DNA of 64,000 nt from Bacteroidales bacterium KHT7. Lineage in GTDB: Bacteria; Bacteroidota; Bacteroidia; Bacteroidales; Bacteroidaceae. Positions 9,023 to 19,178 of this stretch are shown piece by piece. The stretch covers positions 1 through 64,000 of the forward strand of contig FNBQ01000018.1 of NCBI GenBank assembly GCA_900102385.1, read 5' to 3'. The notes below the pieces were generated by a model that searched no databases, was not told the DNA's origin, and saw nothing but the letters and a program-made list of their open reading frames with translations. Position 1 is the stretch's first letter. Every line of letters begins with the position of its first letter. The position numbers and the translations under genes were made by a program.

Positions 9023-10372
9023 TTATTTGCAGCCTTTGCAGCCGCCACATTTGTTCAGTTCGCCGCGGAAACGCTTGTCTACGAGCATGTGCAGACGGTC
9101 GCGAAGCGGTTCGAGTCTTATCTGCTCAATAGCCTGACTACAGAAAGCGTTCTGCAACAATCGTCGTGCCTCGGCTTCGCTTATTCCTCGCTGACGCATA
9201 TAGAAAAGTGCCATTTCATCGAGCTGGCCCACAGTTGAGCCGTGGCTGCACTTTACATCGTCGGCATAAATCTCGAGCATCGGCTGAGTGAACATCCGTG
9301 CTTCTTTCGAAACGCAGAGGTTGCTGTTTGTCTCCTGCGAAACGGTTTTCTGTGCATCTTTCCTTACCAGAATACGACCGGCAAACGCGCCAACCGCCTT
9401 GTCGTCGAGAACGTACTTGTAAAGTTGGTCGCTCTGGCAGTTTGGAACGTTGTGCGAGATGAGCGTGTTGTTGTCTATATGCTGACTGCTGTCGGCAATG
9501 GCGCATCCGTAAGAATGAACCTCTGCACCCTGACCGTTAAGGTTGAAATCAGCCATGTTGCGGGTGCTTCCGTTGTAGAGTGTTATCGAGTCGTGAAGCA
9601 CGTTGCTATACGATTTCTGGTCGACATACAGATTGCTGAAACGCTTGTTCTTCTCGTGAGTCTCCTCAAGTTCGTAGATGTCGAGCGAACTGTTCTCGCC
9701 AGCAAAGACCTCGACAACCTGAGTAGTGAGGAAGTTGCGGTCGTCGGCAGCATGGTCGCAGAAAAGAATTCGAGCCTGAGCACTCTCTTCGAGAACGATG
9801 AGGACGCGGCGGTTTGCCATGAAATCGACATCGGCACGAAGGATGTTCACAATCTGAAGCGTCTTGTCGAGAACCACGTTCTTTGGAACGTAGACGAACA
9901 ATCCGTCTTGCGCAAGCATCGTGTTCAGGGCAGTTACCGAATCGTTTGTGTCGGCAAGTTTGCCGTAATACTTTGCCACGAGTTCGGGATGCTGCTTGCT
10001 CGCCTCGCGCAACGAACCAACAATCACGCCGTCGGGAAGCCCGGCCTTAGGCATCGCCTTTGTGTAGAACTCATCGTTTACGACGAAGTAGAGCAGCGTG
10101 CTCATATTGGGCACGTCGCACTTGAACACATCGGCAGGATTAACCGGAATGTTCAGTCGCTTGATGTTCAGTCCGTAGTCGGGCTTGAAAGCCTCGGGAA
10201 CATCGGTATATTTGTATCGCTCCACCTTCTGTGTAGGGAATCCGTTCTTGCTGAACTTCTCGAAGGCTTCGGCACGCAATGCGTTCATCACCTCGGAGCT
10301 GTGCTCGGCAATCAGTCCGCTACATTCCTGAAAGAGGTCGATATATTGTTTTTCGCTATTCAATTTCTCCAT
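9023..10372 (-). CDS. sufD: Fe-S assembly protein SufD
   Basis: SufD is a scaffold subunit of the SufBCD complex. The 449-residue protein has the SufB/SufD beta-helix core with the typical C-terminal segment DVKCSHGSTVGQLDEMALFYMRQRGIS, near residues 374-400. The C-terminus ends in a short cysteine-rich tail (KCGGCKGCK), which is not part of the core fold. It lies 18 nt behind sufC. Confidence 0.93.
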   Translation of the reverse strand: MEKLNSEKQYIDLFQECSGLIAEHSSEVMNALRAEAFEKFSKNGFPTQKVERYKYTDVPEAFKPDYGLNIKRLNIPVNPADVFKCDVPNMSTLLYFVVNDEFYTKAMPKAGLPDGVIVGSLREASKQHPELVAKYYGKLADTNDSVTALNTMLAQDGLFVYVPKNVVLDKTLQIVNILRADVDFMANRRVLIVLEESAQARILFCDHAADDRNFLTTQVVEVFAGENSSLDIYELEETHEKNKRFSNLYVDQKSYSNVLHDSITLYNGSTRNMADFNLNGQGAEVHSYGCAIADSSQHIDNNTLISHNVPNCQSDQLYKYVLDDKAVGAFAGRILVRKDAQKTVSQETNSNLCVSKEARMFTQPMLEIYADDVKCSHGSTVGQLDEMALFYMRQRGISEAEARRLLQNAFCSQAIEQIRLEPLRDRLHMLVDKRFRGELNKCGGCKGCK

Positions 10373-10390
10373 AATCTAATAGATATTAAA

Positions 10391-11143
10391 TTACAGACCA
10401 GCCTCAGCCTTTATCCAGTCGAAGCCCTTTTCGTCGATTTCGAGTGCCAATTCAGGACCGCCGGTCTTTACAATCTGACCGCCGATAAGAACATGAATGA
10501 TGTCTGGTTTCAGATAATCGAGCAGACGCTGATAGTGAGTGATTACGAGCGCGCTTGTCTGAGGCGTGCGCAACTTGTTGAAGCCTTCGGCAACGATGCG
10601 AAGGGCATCCACGTCAAGACCAGAATCGGTCTCGTCGAGAATGGCAAATGTCGGTTCGAGCATAGCCATCTGGAAAATCTCGTTACGCTTCTTCTCGCCA
10701 CCGCTGAAGCCTTCGTTTACCGAACGGTTGGCAAGCTTGCTGTCGAGTTCGACGATGGCGCGCTTCTCGCGCATCAATTTTAGGAATGCGCTTGCTGAGA
10801 GTGGTTCCTCGCCTTTGTACTTGCGCTTCTCGTTTACGGCGGCACGCATGAAGTTTACCATCGACACGCCCGGAATCTCTATCGGTGTCTGGAACGACAT
10901 GAACAGTCCTGCGTGCGAACGCTCCTCGGGCTTCATCTTAAGCAAGTCCTGACCATTGTATATTGCCTCGCCTTGCGTTACCTCGTATGCCGGATGTCCC
11001 ACAAGAACATTGCTGAGCGTGCTCTTTCCTGCGCCGTTCTGCCCCATCAGCGCATGAACCTCTCCGTCCTTAATCGTAAGATTTATCCCCTTCAATATCT
11101 CTTTGCCATTTATGCTGGCATGCAAATCTTTAATCTCTAACAT
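10391..11143 (-). CDS. sufC: Fe-S assembly ATPase SufC
   Basis: SufC is the ABC-type ATPase of the SufBCD complex. Of 250 residues, the Walker A motif GQNGAGKST is near residue 35, the signature is FSGGEKKRNEI, and the Walker B motif is FAILDETDSGLD. SufC proteins characteristically have this ETDSGLD form. It sits between sufB and sufD with gaps of about 20 nt. Confidence 0.96.
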   Translation of the reverse strand: MLEIKDLHASINGKEILKGINLTIKDGEVHALMGQNGAGKSTLSNVLVGHPAYEVTQGEAIYNGQDLLKMKPEERSHAGLFMSFQTPIEIPGVSMVNFMRAAVNEKRKYKGEEPLSASAFLKLMREKRAIVELDSKLANRSVNEGFSGGEKKRNEIFQMAMLEPTFAILDETDSGLDVDALRIVAEGFNKLRTPQTSALVITHYQRLLDYLKPDIIHVLIGGQIVKTGGPELALEIDEKGFDWIKAEAGL

Positions 11144-11164
11144 AATCGTGTATAATTATGATGT

Positions 11165-12619
11165 TTAACCAACCGTACCCTCGAGTGATACGCTTAATAG
11201 TTTCTGAGCCTCAACGGCAAACTCCATCGGCAGTTTGTTGAGCACTTCCTTGGCATAGCCGTTTACAATCAGTCCGACGGCATCTTCGGTAGAGATGCCT
11301 CGCTGGTTGCAGTAGAACAACTGGTCTTCGCTGATTTTCGAGGTGGTTGCCTCGTGCTCAACAATGGCCGTGTTGTTGTGAATATCCATATACGGGAATG
11401 TATGTGCACCACATTCGCTGCCAAGCAGCAGAGAGTCGCACGAACTGTAGTTGCGCGCTCCGTCGGCATTTGTGCCAACCTTCACCAGTCCGCGGTAAGA
11501 GTTCTGACTCTTTCCTGCCGAGATTCCCTTGCTTATGATGGTACTCTTTGTATTCTTGCCAATATGAATCATCTTTGTGCCGGTATCAGCCTGCTGATAG
11601 TTGTTTGTTACCGCCACACTATAAAACTCAGCCTGAGAGTTGTCGCCCTGAAGCACGCAGCTTGGATACTTCCATGTGATGGCCGAGCCTGTCTCTACCT
11701 GAGTCCACGAAAGTTTGCTGTTTGCTCCGCGAAGATGTCCGCGCTTTGTTACGAGATTCAGCACGCCGCCCTTGCCGTTCTCATCGCCCGGATACCAGTT
11801 CTGAACGGTGCTGTACTTGACCTCGGCATTCTCGTTTACAACAATCTCTACAATAGCAGCATGAAGCTGGTTCTCGTCGCGCATCGGAGCGGTACAGCCT
11901 TCGAGATAAGAAACATAGGCATCATCGTCGCAGACAATGAGTGTGCGTTCAAACTGACCAGTCTCGCGTGCATTGATGCGGAAATATGTCGATAGTTCCA
12001 TCGGACAGCGAACGCCTTTCGGAATGTAGACGAAAGAACCATCGCTGAACACCGCGCTGTTAAGGGCTGCAAAATAATTGTCGCGATAAGGAACGACGCT
12101 TCCAAGATATTGCTTCACCAAATCGGGATGCTCGCGTATAGCCTCGCTTATCGAACAGAAAATTATACCCTTCTCAAGAAGCGTTTCCTTAAATGTTGTC
12201 TTAACGCTGACCGAGTCCATAACCGCATCTACGGCTGTTCCGGCAAGAGCCAGACGCTCCTCGAGCGGAATACCTAGTTTGTCGAATGTCTTCATCAACT
12301 CGGGGTCTATCTCATCGGTTGTCTTTGGTCCGCTGTTATCCTTCTTCTTTGTAGGGTCAGCATAGTAAGAGATTGCCTGATAGTCAATTTCCGGCATATC
12401 AAGATGTCCCCACTCGGGCTGCTCAAGCGTGAGCCAGTGGCGGAAAGCGCGCAATCTGAATTCGAGCATCCACTCGGGCTCATTCTTCTTTGCTGAAATC
12501 AGACGGACCACATCCTCATTCAGACCCTTTTCAATAATTTCGGTCTGCACATCAGTTGTAAAGCCAAACTCGTACTTCTGACTTGCAACCTTCTTTACAA
12601 ACTCATTCTTCTCTTCCAT
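11165..12619 (-). CDS. sufB: Fe-S assembly protein SufB
   Basis: SufB is the cluster-building scaffold of the SufBCD complex. The 484-residue protein shows the family segments [36 protein letters not shown] and, near the C-terminus, [22 protein letters not shown]. It is the first suf gene in the leftward array, behind a cvpA-family gene (25-nt gap). No separate promoter is obvious, so it may be read from the rimP promoter or from within the array. Confidence 0.96.
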   Translation of the reverse strand: MEEKNEFVKKVASQKYEFGFTTDVQTEIIEKGLNEDVVRLISAKKNEPEWMLEFRLRAFRHWLTLEQPEWGHLDMPEIDYQAISYYADPTKKKDNSGPKTTDEIDPELMKTFDKLGIPLEERLALAGTAVDAVMDSVSVKTTFKETLLEKGIIFCSISEAIREHPDLVKQYLGSVVPYRDNYFAALNSAVFSDGSFVYIPKGVRCPMELSTYFRINARETGQFERTLIVCDDDAYVSYLEGCTAPMRDENQLHAAIVEIVVNENAEVKYSTVQNWYPGDENGKGGVLNLVTKRGHLRGANSKLSWTQVETGSAITWKYPSCVLQGDNSQAEFYSVAVTNNYQQADTGTKMIHIGKNTKSTIISKGISAGKSQNSYRGLVKVGTNADGARNYSSCDSLLLGSECGAHTFPYMDIHNNTAIVEHEATTSKISEDQLFYCNQRGISTEDAVGLIVNGYAKEVLNKLPMEFAVEAQKLLSVSLEGTVG

Positions 12620-12644
12620 TATTTTATAATAGAGTTAAAATAAC

Positions 12645-13184
12645 TTATTCTTTCTCAACTGTTTGCTGATTGTTTCCATCGGCTGGTTCTGCATCGTTCT
12701 CCGAACTTGTTATGTTGTCTGGAACGATAACGCTTATGAAACTCTTGACCGGATAGTAAAGATAAGATTCCTGCTTTGCATCGTCGCTGTACAGTTTAAC
12801 GAAACGGGTGCAGAAATCTAGCACGTTAACCACGGCACTCAGAAGCAACAGATACTTAAAGATGCCGACTGCCGCACCGAGCATTGAATTCAGTCCGCCA
12901 AGATGCAGCTTCTTCATCGTGCGACTCATAAAGTTGGCTACGAAGCCAAGCACCATCGGCACAACAAACCAGATGAACACAAAAGCCATTACATGAGCAC
13001 CTGTCACCGACGAGCCAAGACGCGGAGCAAGATAGTCGCCCACAACGGCATAGAGCGAGCCTGCAAACAACAGTCCGATAATGAATCCGGACATTGATAT
13101 TATCTCGCGGAAAAATCCTGAACACCAACCTTTAAACGCCCCTATAAACAAAACCGTGAGCAAACAGATATCTATGAATCCCAT
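12645..13184 (-). CDS. CvpA family membrane protein
   Basis: The start at MGFIDICLLTVLFIGAFKGW gives 179 residues with about four membrane segments; upstream Met codons add an unlikely hydrophobic leader. The N-terminal D-hydrophobic-GxxxG pattern matches the CvpA family (colicin V production protein), whose general role in envelope homeostasis is poorly defined. The C-terminus is a short polar tail. It lies between infB and sufB. Confidence 0.85.
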   Translation of the reverse strand: MGFIDICLLTVLFIGAFKGWCSGFFREIISMSGFIIGLLFAGSLYAVVGDYLAPRLGSSVTGAHVMAFVFIWFVVPMVLGFVANFMSRTMKKLHLGGLNSMLGAAVGIFKYLLLLSAVVNVLDFCTRFVKLYSDDAKQESYLYYPVKSFISVIVPDNITSSENDAEPADGNNQQTVEKE

Positions 13185-13266
13185 ATAATAGAAAGAATTT
13201 CTGAGTGCCCCGTACAGAAAAACAATTCCGTACAGAAACACCCAGAAAATATTTTAGCCTTGATAA

Positions 13267-16128
13267 TTAAAGTTTCTGCTTAACCTCTATTTCCTCGAAT
13301 GTCTCAATGTTATCGCCTTCTTGAATATCGTTGTATCCAACCAAACTGATACCGCACTCGAAGTTAGTAGAGACTTCCTTGACATCGTCCTTGAAACGCT
13401 TCAGGGCATTGATTTCGCCCGTAAAGATTACGATGCCATCGCGGATAAGGCGTGCCTTGTTAGAACGTGCAACCTTACCGTCAACAACGTATGCACCGGC
13501 AACAGTACCGACTTTGCTGATGTGGTAAACCTGACGAACCTCGAGCAAACCTGTAACCTGCTCGCGTACTTCCTTCTCAAGCATTCCTTCCATAGCCGAC
13601 TTAACCTCCTCGATTGCATCGTAGATGACTGAGTATGTACGGATGTTCACGCCCTGCTGCTCAGCCAACTTGCGTGCTGCTCCCGAAGGACGAACCTGGA
13701 ATCCGATGATTACAGCCTGAGATGATGCTGCGAATGTTACATCGTTCTCCGAAATCTGACCTACTCCCTTTGATACAATGTTTACCTGAACCTTCTCGGT
13801 AGAAAGTTTGATGAACATATCGCTCAAAGCCTCGACAGAACCGTCAACATCACCCTTGACGATGAGGTTCATCTCGTGGAACTCACCAAGAGCACGACGG
13901 CGTGCAATCTCCTCGAGGGTAAGCATACCTGTTGTACGCAATCCCTGCTCGCGCTGCAACTGCTCGCGCTTGTTGGCAAGTTCGCGTGCCTCCTGCTCGC
14001 TTTCCATCACATGGAATGTATCGCCGGCTGTCGGAGCACCGTTAAGACCAAGAATGATTGCAGGAACTGCAGGTCCTGCCTCGTTGATGCGTGAGTTACG
14101 CTCGTTGAACATAGCCTTAACACGACCGAAACTTGTTCCGGCAAGAACGATATCGCCCTGCTTCAAAGTTCCGTTTGATACGAGGACTGTTGATACATAT
14201 CCACGACCCTTGTCAAGAGCCGATTCGATGACCGTACCTGTTGCCTTGCGGTTAGGGTTAGCCTTTAGGTCGAGCATCTCTGCCTCAAGAAGCACCTTCT
14301 CCATCAGTTCCTTTACACCGATACCCTTCTTGGCACTGATGTCCTGACTCTGATACTTACCGCCCCACTCCTCTACGAGGAAGTTCATGTTGGCAAGGTC
14401 TTCCTTTATCTTGTCGGGATTTGCTCCCGGCTTATCAATCTTGTTGATGGCAAATACCATTGGCACGTTTGCGGCAGTTGCATGGGCAATAGCCTCGCGT
14501 GTTGTTGGCATTATCGAGTCGTCGGCTGCGATGATGATAATTGCAACGTCGGTAGCCTGAGCACCGCGTGCACGCATCGCTGTAAATGCCTCGTGTCCCG
14601 GAGTATCAAGGAATGTAATGTGACGACCGTCCTCAAGAAGCACATTGTATGCACCGATGTGCTGTGTGATTCCGCCGGCCTCGCCTGCAATTACGTTACT
14701 CTTGCGGATGTAGTCGAGCAACGATGTCTTACCATGGTCAACGTGACCCATCACCGTTACTACCGGAGCACGTGGAACGAGGTCTTCCTCTCTGTCCTCT
14801 TCTTCCTTAACAGCCTCGGCAACCTCGGCACTTACGAACTCGGTTGTGAAGCCAAACTCCTCGGCAACAAGATTGATGGTCTCGGCATCAAGACGCTGGT
14901 TGATAGAAACCATGATTCCGACGCTCATACATGTACCGATTACCTTTGTAACAGGCACGTCCATCATTGTAGCAAGCTCGTTGGCTGTCACAAATTCGGT
15001 AAGCTTCAGAATCTTGCTTTCTGCTGCCTCCTCGTTCAGACGCTCCTCCATTTCGGCACGAGCGTTCTCGCGCTTGTCCTTGCGGTACTTGGCGCTCTTG
15101 TTACCCTTGTTCTTGTTTGTAAGGCGTGCAAGAGTCTCCTTTACCTGCTTTGCTACATCTTCGTCAGAAACTTCCTGCTTAACAGGAGCATTTTTCTTCT
15201 TGTTATGCTTTCCGTTTCCGTTGTTGTTATTACTGTTGTTATTATTCTTGTTCTTGTTGCCATTCTTGCCATTGGCTCCGTTGTTCTGCTGTGCAACTGC
15301 GTTTATGTCAACACGCTCAACGCCAATGCGATTGCGTTTTTTCTTCTTGCCATCGCCGTTGCCCTGAACACCGCCGCCGTTTTGGCGCATCTTGTCCTCA
15401 CGCTCCTTCTTGCGTTCCTCCTTGCTCTTCTTCTTAGGACGGGTTGTCTGGTTGATTGAGCTAAGGTCGATTTTATCAACAACCTTCAGACCGCTTGTCG
15501 GAGCTGCCGATGTGTACAGACGGAACACTTCCTCTGACTGGTCTTCGCCGTCTTTCTTCTCCTCGGCTGGCTTAACCTCGGCGACATGAACTGCGGCTGG
15601 CTTTTCAGTCTTCTCCTCTTTTGGAGCCTCAACAGCTACAGCCTTTGGAGCAGCTTCAGGCTTCTTTGGTTCTGCCTTTGGTGCAGGAGCAGCTTTCTCA
15701 GCCTTCTTCTCAGCCGGAGCCTCTGCCTTCTTTGGCTCGGCAGGCTTTGCCTTCTTATTCAGAGCATCAAGATCTATCTTGTCAACAATCTTGATAGATG
15801 AAACATTCTTAACCTCTGCCTTTTCTGGCTTTTCAGCCTTCTTAGGCTCTTCTTTCTTAGGTGAGTTTTCTCCGTAGCCTTCGATAGCCACGGATGTCTG
15901 CTTGTTTGCCTTATTACTCTTGTTGTGTCCTTGTGCAATCTTCTCGTCGGCAGCCTCACGAAGCGCCTTGTCTTTGCTGAATGCAGAAACAAGAATGTCG
16001 TGCTGCTCGTCGGAGATTTGAGTATTCGGGTTAGCCTCGATGGTCACGCCCTTCTTTGCCAGATGGTCGACCAACGTTGATATACCCACACCCAATTCTT
16101 TTGCTACTTTATTTAGTCTTACTGCCAT
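13267..16128 (-). CDS. infB: Translation initiation factor IF-2
   Basis: IF-2 is a GTPase that brings initiator tRNA to the ribosome. The protein has 953 residues: an IF2N domain at residues 1-60, a very long charged Lys/Glu/Ala linker, an Asn-rich stretch near 283-312, a second IF2N-type domain near 375-430, and the G domain with GHVDHGKT (461-468), DTPGHE and NKID. Beta-barrel domains follow. It lies 3 nt behind nusA in the conserved rimP-nusA-infB order. Confidence 0.97.
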   Translation of the reverse strand: MAVRLNKVAKELGVGISTLVDHLAKKGVTIEANPNTQISDEQHDILVSAFSKDKALREAADEKIAQGHNKSNKANKQTSVAIEGYGENSPKKEEPKKAEKPEKAEVKNVSSIKIVDKIDLDALNKKAKPAEPKKAEAPAEKKAEKAAPAPKAEPKKPEAAPKAVAVEAPKEEKTEKPAAVHVAEVKPAEEKKDGEDQSEEVFRLYTSAAPTSGLKVVDKIDLSSINQTTRPKKKSKEERKKEREDKMRQNGGGVQGNGDGKKKKRNRIGVERVDINAVAQQNNGANGKNGNKNKNNNNSNNNNGNGKHNKKKNAPVKQEVSDEDVAKQVKETLARLTNKNKGNKSAKYRKDKRENARAEMEERLNEEAAESKILKLTEFVTANELATMMDVPVTKVIGTCMSVGIMVSINQRLDAETINLVAEEFGFTTEFVSAEVAEAVKEEEDREEDLVPRAPVVTVMGHVDHGKTSLLDYIRKSNVIAGEAGGITQHIGAYNVLLEDGRHITFLDTPGHEAFTAMRARGAQATDVAIIIIAADDSIMPTTREAIAHATAANVPMVFAINKIDKPGANPDKIKEDLANMNFLVEEWGGKYQSQDISAKKGIGVKELMEKVLLEAEMLDLKANPNRKATGTVIESALDKGRGYVSTVLVSNGTLKQGDIVLAGTSFGRVKAMFNERNSRINEAGPAVPAIILGLNGAPTAGDTFHVMESEQEARELANKREQLQREQGLRTTGMLTLEEIARRRALGEFHEMNLIVKGDVDGSVEALSDMFIKLSTEKVQVNIVSKGVGQISENDVTFAASSQAVIIGFQVRPSGAARKLAEQQGVNIRTYSVIYDAIEEVKSAMEGMLEKEVREQVTGLLEVRQVYHISKVGTVAGAYVVDGKVARSNKARLIRDGIVIFTGEINALKRFKDDVKEVSTNFECGISLVGYNDIQEGDNIETFEEIEVKQKL

Positions 16129-16131
16129 ATA

Positions 16132-17388
16132 TTACTTCTTCTCTAATTCTGTTTTTAATACCTCTAATACGTGATCCACTGTCTCCTCCTCAAGGTCGGC
16201 TTTCTCAACCAACATATCTCTTGGAGCCTCGATTACAGAAACGGCTGTCTCAAGACCGATGTTCTTGATGGCATCGATAACCCACTGGTCGATCTCGTCA
16301 GAGAACTCATCGAGCTTGACATCGTCTGAACTTTCGTTGCCGAGTTCGCGGAACACATCAATTGTATACTCAGTAAGGCTGCATGCCAACTTGATGTTGA
16401 CACCGTTCTTACCGATTGCCAAAGAGACCTCTTCTGGACGCAAGTAAACATCTGCCTTCTTCTCCTCAACATTCAGGTTGATAGAAGAGATTTCTGCTGG
16501 CGACAACGCACGCTCAATGAACAAGCGTGGGTCAGAGGTATAACAAATAACATCAATATTCTCGTTGCGAAGTTCGCGGACAATTCCGTGGATACGTGAG
16601 CCCTTTACACCAACGCACGCGCCGATTGGGTCGATGCGTTCATCGTAGCTCTCAACAGCAACCTTTGCACGCTCGCCCGGCATACGCGCAATCTTCTTGA
16701 TTGTAATCAAGCCCTCGCCAATTTCAGGCACTTCCATCTCGAGCAAGCGTTCCAAGAACAATGGAGATGTACGGCTAAGAATAATCTTCGGATTGTTGTT
16801 TGGATTGTCAACACGCGCTACAACGGCTCTTACGGTCTCGCCCTTACGGTAGAAGTCGCCCGGAATCTGCTCTGTCTTAGGCAGCAGAAGTTCATTACCC
16901 TCGTCGTCGAGAAGCAATGTGTCTTTTTTCCAAATCTGATAAACCTCGGCACTTACAATCTTGCCGACCTGGTCTTTGTACTTGTTGAACAGACTGTCGT
17001 GCTCAAGTTCAAGGATCTTAGACGCAAGGGTCTGGCGAAGGTTAAGAATTGCACGGCGACCGAAATCTGCAAAGTTAACCTCGTCTGTCACGTCCTCACC
17101 AATCTCGAAAGAAGGGTCAATCTTGTGTGCCTCTGTCAGCGAGATTTCAACATTAGGATTTGTAAGCTGGTCGTCGGCAACGACCTGACGGTTTCTGTAT
17201 ATCTCAAAATCGCCCTTGTCAGGGTTCACAATAACATCGTAGTTCTCATCAGAACCGAACATCTTGGCAATAACGCTACGGAAGCTCTCCTCAAGGACGC
17301 TCACCATTGTGGTTCTGTCGATATTCTTTGTCTCCTTAAAATCTGCAAATGTATCAATCAAACTGATTGTCTCTACTTTCTTAGCCAT
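16132..17388 (-). CDS. nusA: Transcription termination/antitermination factor NusA
   Basis: NusA binds RNA polymerase and nascent RNA. The 418-residue protein has the N-terminal polymerase-binding domain (1-125), an S1 domain (about 130-200) and two KH domains (KSPR-type ...GVKGSRIHGIVREL... and ...AIGKNGVNIKLA...). It lacks the C-terminal acidic repeats of the E. coli protein, as is usual outside proteobacteria. It sits 4 nt behind rimP. Confidence 0.96.
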   Translation of the reverse strand: MAKKVETISLIDTFADFKETKNIDRTTMVSVLEESFRSVIAKMFGSDENYDVIVNPDKGDFEIYRNRQVVADDQLTNPNVEISLTEAHKIDPSFEIGEDVTDEVNFADFGRRAILNLRQTLASKILELEHDSLFNKYKDQVGKIVSAEVYQIWKKDTLLLDDEGNELLLPKTEQIPGDFYRKGETVRAVVARVDNPNNNPKIILSRTSPLFLERLLEMEVPEIGEGLITIKKIARMPGERAKVAVESYDERIDPIGACVGVKGSRIHGIVRELRNENIDVICYTSDPRLFIERALSPAEISSINLNVEEKKADVYLRPEEVSLAIGKNGVNIKLACSLTEYTIDVFRELGNESSDDVKLDEFSDEIDQWVIDAIKNIGLETAVSVIEAPRDMLVEKADLEEETVDHVLEVLKTELEKK

Positions 17389-17392
17389 ACTA

Positions 17393-17860
17393 TTACTTGA
17401 AACTAATTAGATATTTTGTATATTTTATATTATCGTATGTAAATGTCTCGTCGATATCAACGAGCTTAGGGCGTTTTGCGCCCTCTTCCTTTACCTTTGT
17501 AGGCACGGAAACAACAAACTGGCTGTCGTTGGCATCCTTTAGCACACCCACCAGTTTCTTTCCCTCCTTGGTCAGGACTTCGACCTCCTTACCAACATGG
17601 TTTATGTATTGCTGAACGACCTTGAACGGCTGTCCTATACCAGCAGAACCGACTTCAAGTTCGTAGTCTTCAGCATCGCGGTCCATGCGCGATTCGATAA
17701 AACGGCTCAACTCCACGCAATCTTCAATCCATACGCCTTCGGCATGGTCAATTTCAACAACCACCTTGTTGTTTGCATCAACCATCACGTCTACAAGGAA
17801 ATACTCTTTGTCTTCGAGCCACTCCTCTACCAAATTTCTAACAATGTTCTTATCTATCAT
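17393..17860 (-). CDS. rimP: Ribosome maturation factor RimP
   Basis: RimP assists 30S subunit maturation. The 155 residues show the family core YELEVGSAGIGQPF and an N-terminal V-E-I-D segment. It is the first gene of the rimP-nusA-infB array and has a well-formed promoter at 17921-17952 and a leader hairpin at 17881-17908. Confidence 0.93.
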   Translation of the reverse strand: MIDKNIVRNLVEEWLEDKEYFLVDVMVDANNKVVVEIDHAEGVWIEDCVELSRFIESRMDRDAEDYELEVGSAGIGQPFKVVQQYINHVGKEVEVLTKEGKKLVGVLKDANDSQFVVSVPTKVKEEGAKRPKLVDIDETFTYDNIKYTKYLISFK

Positions 17861-17870
17861 CTAACAACTT

Positions 17871-17910
17871 TTAAAAAACAAATGAGAGACTTAATCAAGC
17901 CCCTCATTTC
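17871..17910 (-). promoter_or_regulatory. Attenuator-like hairpin in the rimP leader
   Basis: On the minus strand a 7-bp stem (aaatgag/ctcattt) is followed by GTTTTTT. It falls between the promoter and the rimP start, so it is transcribed as leader RNA. Confidence 0.45.
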
Positions 17911-17920
17911 ATCGTCGTTG

Positions 17921-17952
17921 CAAAATTACACTTTTATCTGCTAACTGACAAA
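17921..17952 (-). promoter_or_regulatory. Promoter of the rimP-nusA-infB array
   Basis: TAATTTTG (17921-17928) has TTTG (17949-17952) exactly 20 nt upstream on the minus strand. Confidence 0.75.
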
Positions 17953-17985
17953 TTTTTACATGTTTTTTTCAAAAAAATGCCCACC

Positions 17986-18025
17986 AGCATAAAAAAGCAG
18001 AAGCACCGCATTGTTTGCAGTGCTT
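17986..18025 (-). terminator. Terminator of the fimbrial operon
   Basis: A 10-bp stem with one mismatch (18001-18010 with 18016-18025) is followed leftward by CTGCTTTTTT. It lies about 40 bp after the Mfa2-like stop. Confidence 0.75.
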
Positions 18026-18065
18026 CCGATATGCTTTTTCTAACAGATTTTCTAACAGAAAAGCA

Positions 18066-19175
18066 TTAGTTTCCTTTCGCTGAATTTACATGGTCAATAA
18101 GTTCACCATCTAACTGAATATTTTGTATCCAATCACCAATCTGAATGCTTCCAACTCTGAACTTTGCACCAGCCTCCTGAGTGTTTGACTCAACCAAATT
18201 CAAGATAACATCATACTCATCAGTATAGTCAAGATATTCCTGAACAGTAGAAGTACTTGTCACCCCACTGTAAATCTTGGCAAATGCCATATCTGCAAGA
18301 TACCGTGCAATAGGAAGATCACATATTGTGTTGTCATCTTTGTCTCTGATAACTAAACGTGTGCTTGTATCGCCATCCATAAGACGCAAAGTATTCAAAG
18401 CAACACTATTGATAACATAATTCTGAGCGTTTCCATTTATATCTACATCTTCCACAATGTCCGGAGCCGCACTTTTTAATTGCAGATACTTGAATCTGCT
18501 TCCTGTAGGGATGATATTATTCTCTATATCATATACACGGTTATCTGACAAAATGGCAAATGTAAATTCTGACATATTCTCATCACTACCAGTCTGAACG
18601 CCGCTAACGCTTGTGTTTGATGTAGCATATCGACAGACAACAGCAATAACTTTCTTATTGCTGATAAGATCCATATCAACATTTGTTATTGCATGGTCGG
18701 TAACCGGAACGCTGGCCACCTTACCGTATCCCATAGGTAGCAAAGCATCAGCAGCATTAACTGCTTCATCACCCAAGTACGAACATACAAAGTCGCTCTT
18801 TGTACTTGTGCCTGCAACTGTTCCACTATAATCGTACATGCTACCGCCAGTCCAACAATATATCGAATAGTTTCCTGCTCCTGTAGGAATCGTAACCTGA
18901 TAGTTTGAACCTAACAAGTCCGCCTGTTTATACATATGAACAAGCGTATTGTTAGAATCGTAGATAAAGAACGTTGCGTCGTTTGCGTAGTCGTATCCGC
19001 TCTTAGGATTATATGGAGTTCCGTTTACCGTTGGAGTAAGAGTAAGCGGAATACCCACCAAATTTACTCTCACACCTGTAGGACAGTCATCCAAGTCATC
19101 ATAAATCAAGTCTGAACATGATGACAAGCCAAGAAGGCTAAAACCGATCAGTATTAAACTCTTAAGTCTTTTCAT
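18066..19175 (-). CDS. FimB/Mfa2 family fimbrial anchor lipoprotein
   Basis: The 369-residue protein has a lipoprotein signal (lipobox LSSC, Cys20) followed by DLIYDDLDDCP, the characteristic start of the FimB/Mfa2 family. Family members anchor Bacteroidales fimbriae in the outer membrane and limit their length. Two transthyretin-like beta domains are expected. It is the last gene of the fimbrial operon, 3 nt behind the major-subunit gene. Confidence 0.85.
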   Translation of the reverse strand: MKRLKSLILIGFSLLGLSSCSDLIYDDLDDCPTGVRVNLVGIPLTLTPTVNGTPYNPKSGYDYANDATFFIYDSNNTLVHMYKQADLLGSNYQVTIPTGAGNYSIYCWTGGSMYDYSGTVAGTSTKSDFVCSYLGDEAVNAADALLPMGYGKVASVPVTDHAITNVDMDLISNKKVIAVVCRYATSNTSVSGVQTGSDENMSEFTFAILSDNRVYDIENNIIPTGSRFKYLQLKSAAPDIVEDVDINGNAQNYVINSVALNTLRLMDGDTSTRLVIRDKDDNTICDLPIARYLADMAFAKIYSGVTSTSTVQEYLDYTDEYDVILNLVESNTQEAGAKFRVGSIQIGDWIQNIQLDGELIDHVNSAKGN

Positions 19176-19178
19176 ATC

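Noticed and set aside
9242-10783. A 513-codon rightward frame over sufD and sufC
   Set aside because: It lies antisense to well-conserved genes and its protein has no recognisable domain; it is a codon-usage shadow.
14482-15459. A 325-codon rightward frame over infB
   Set aside because: It is antisense to the low-complexity and G-domain parts of infB; its composition reflects the opposite strand.
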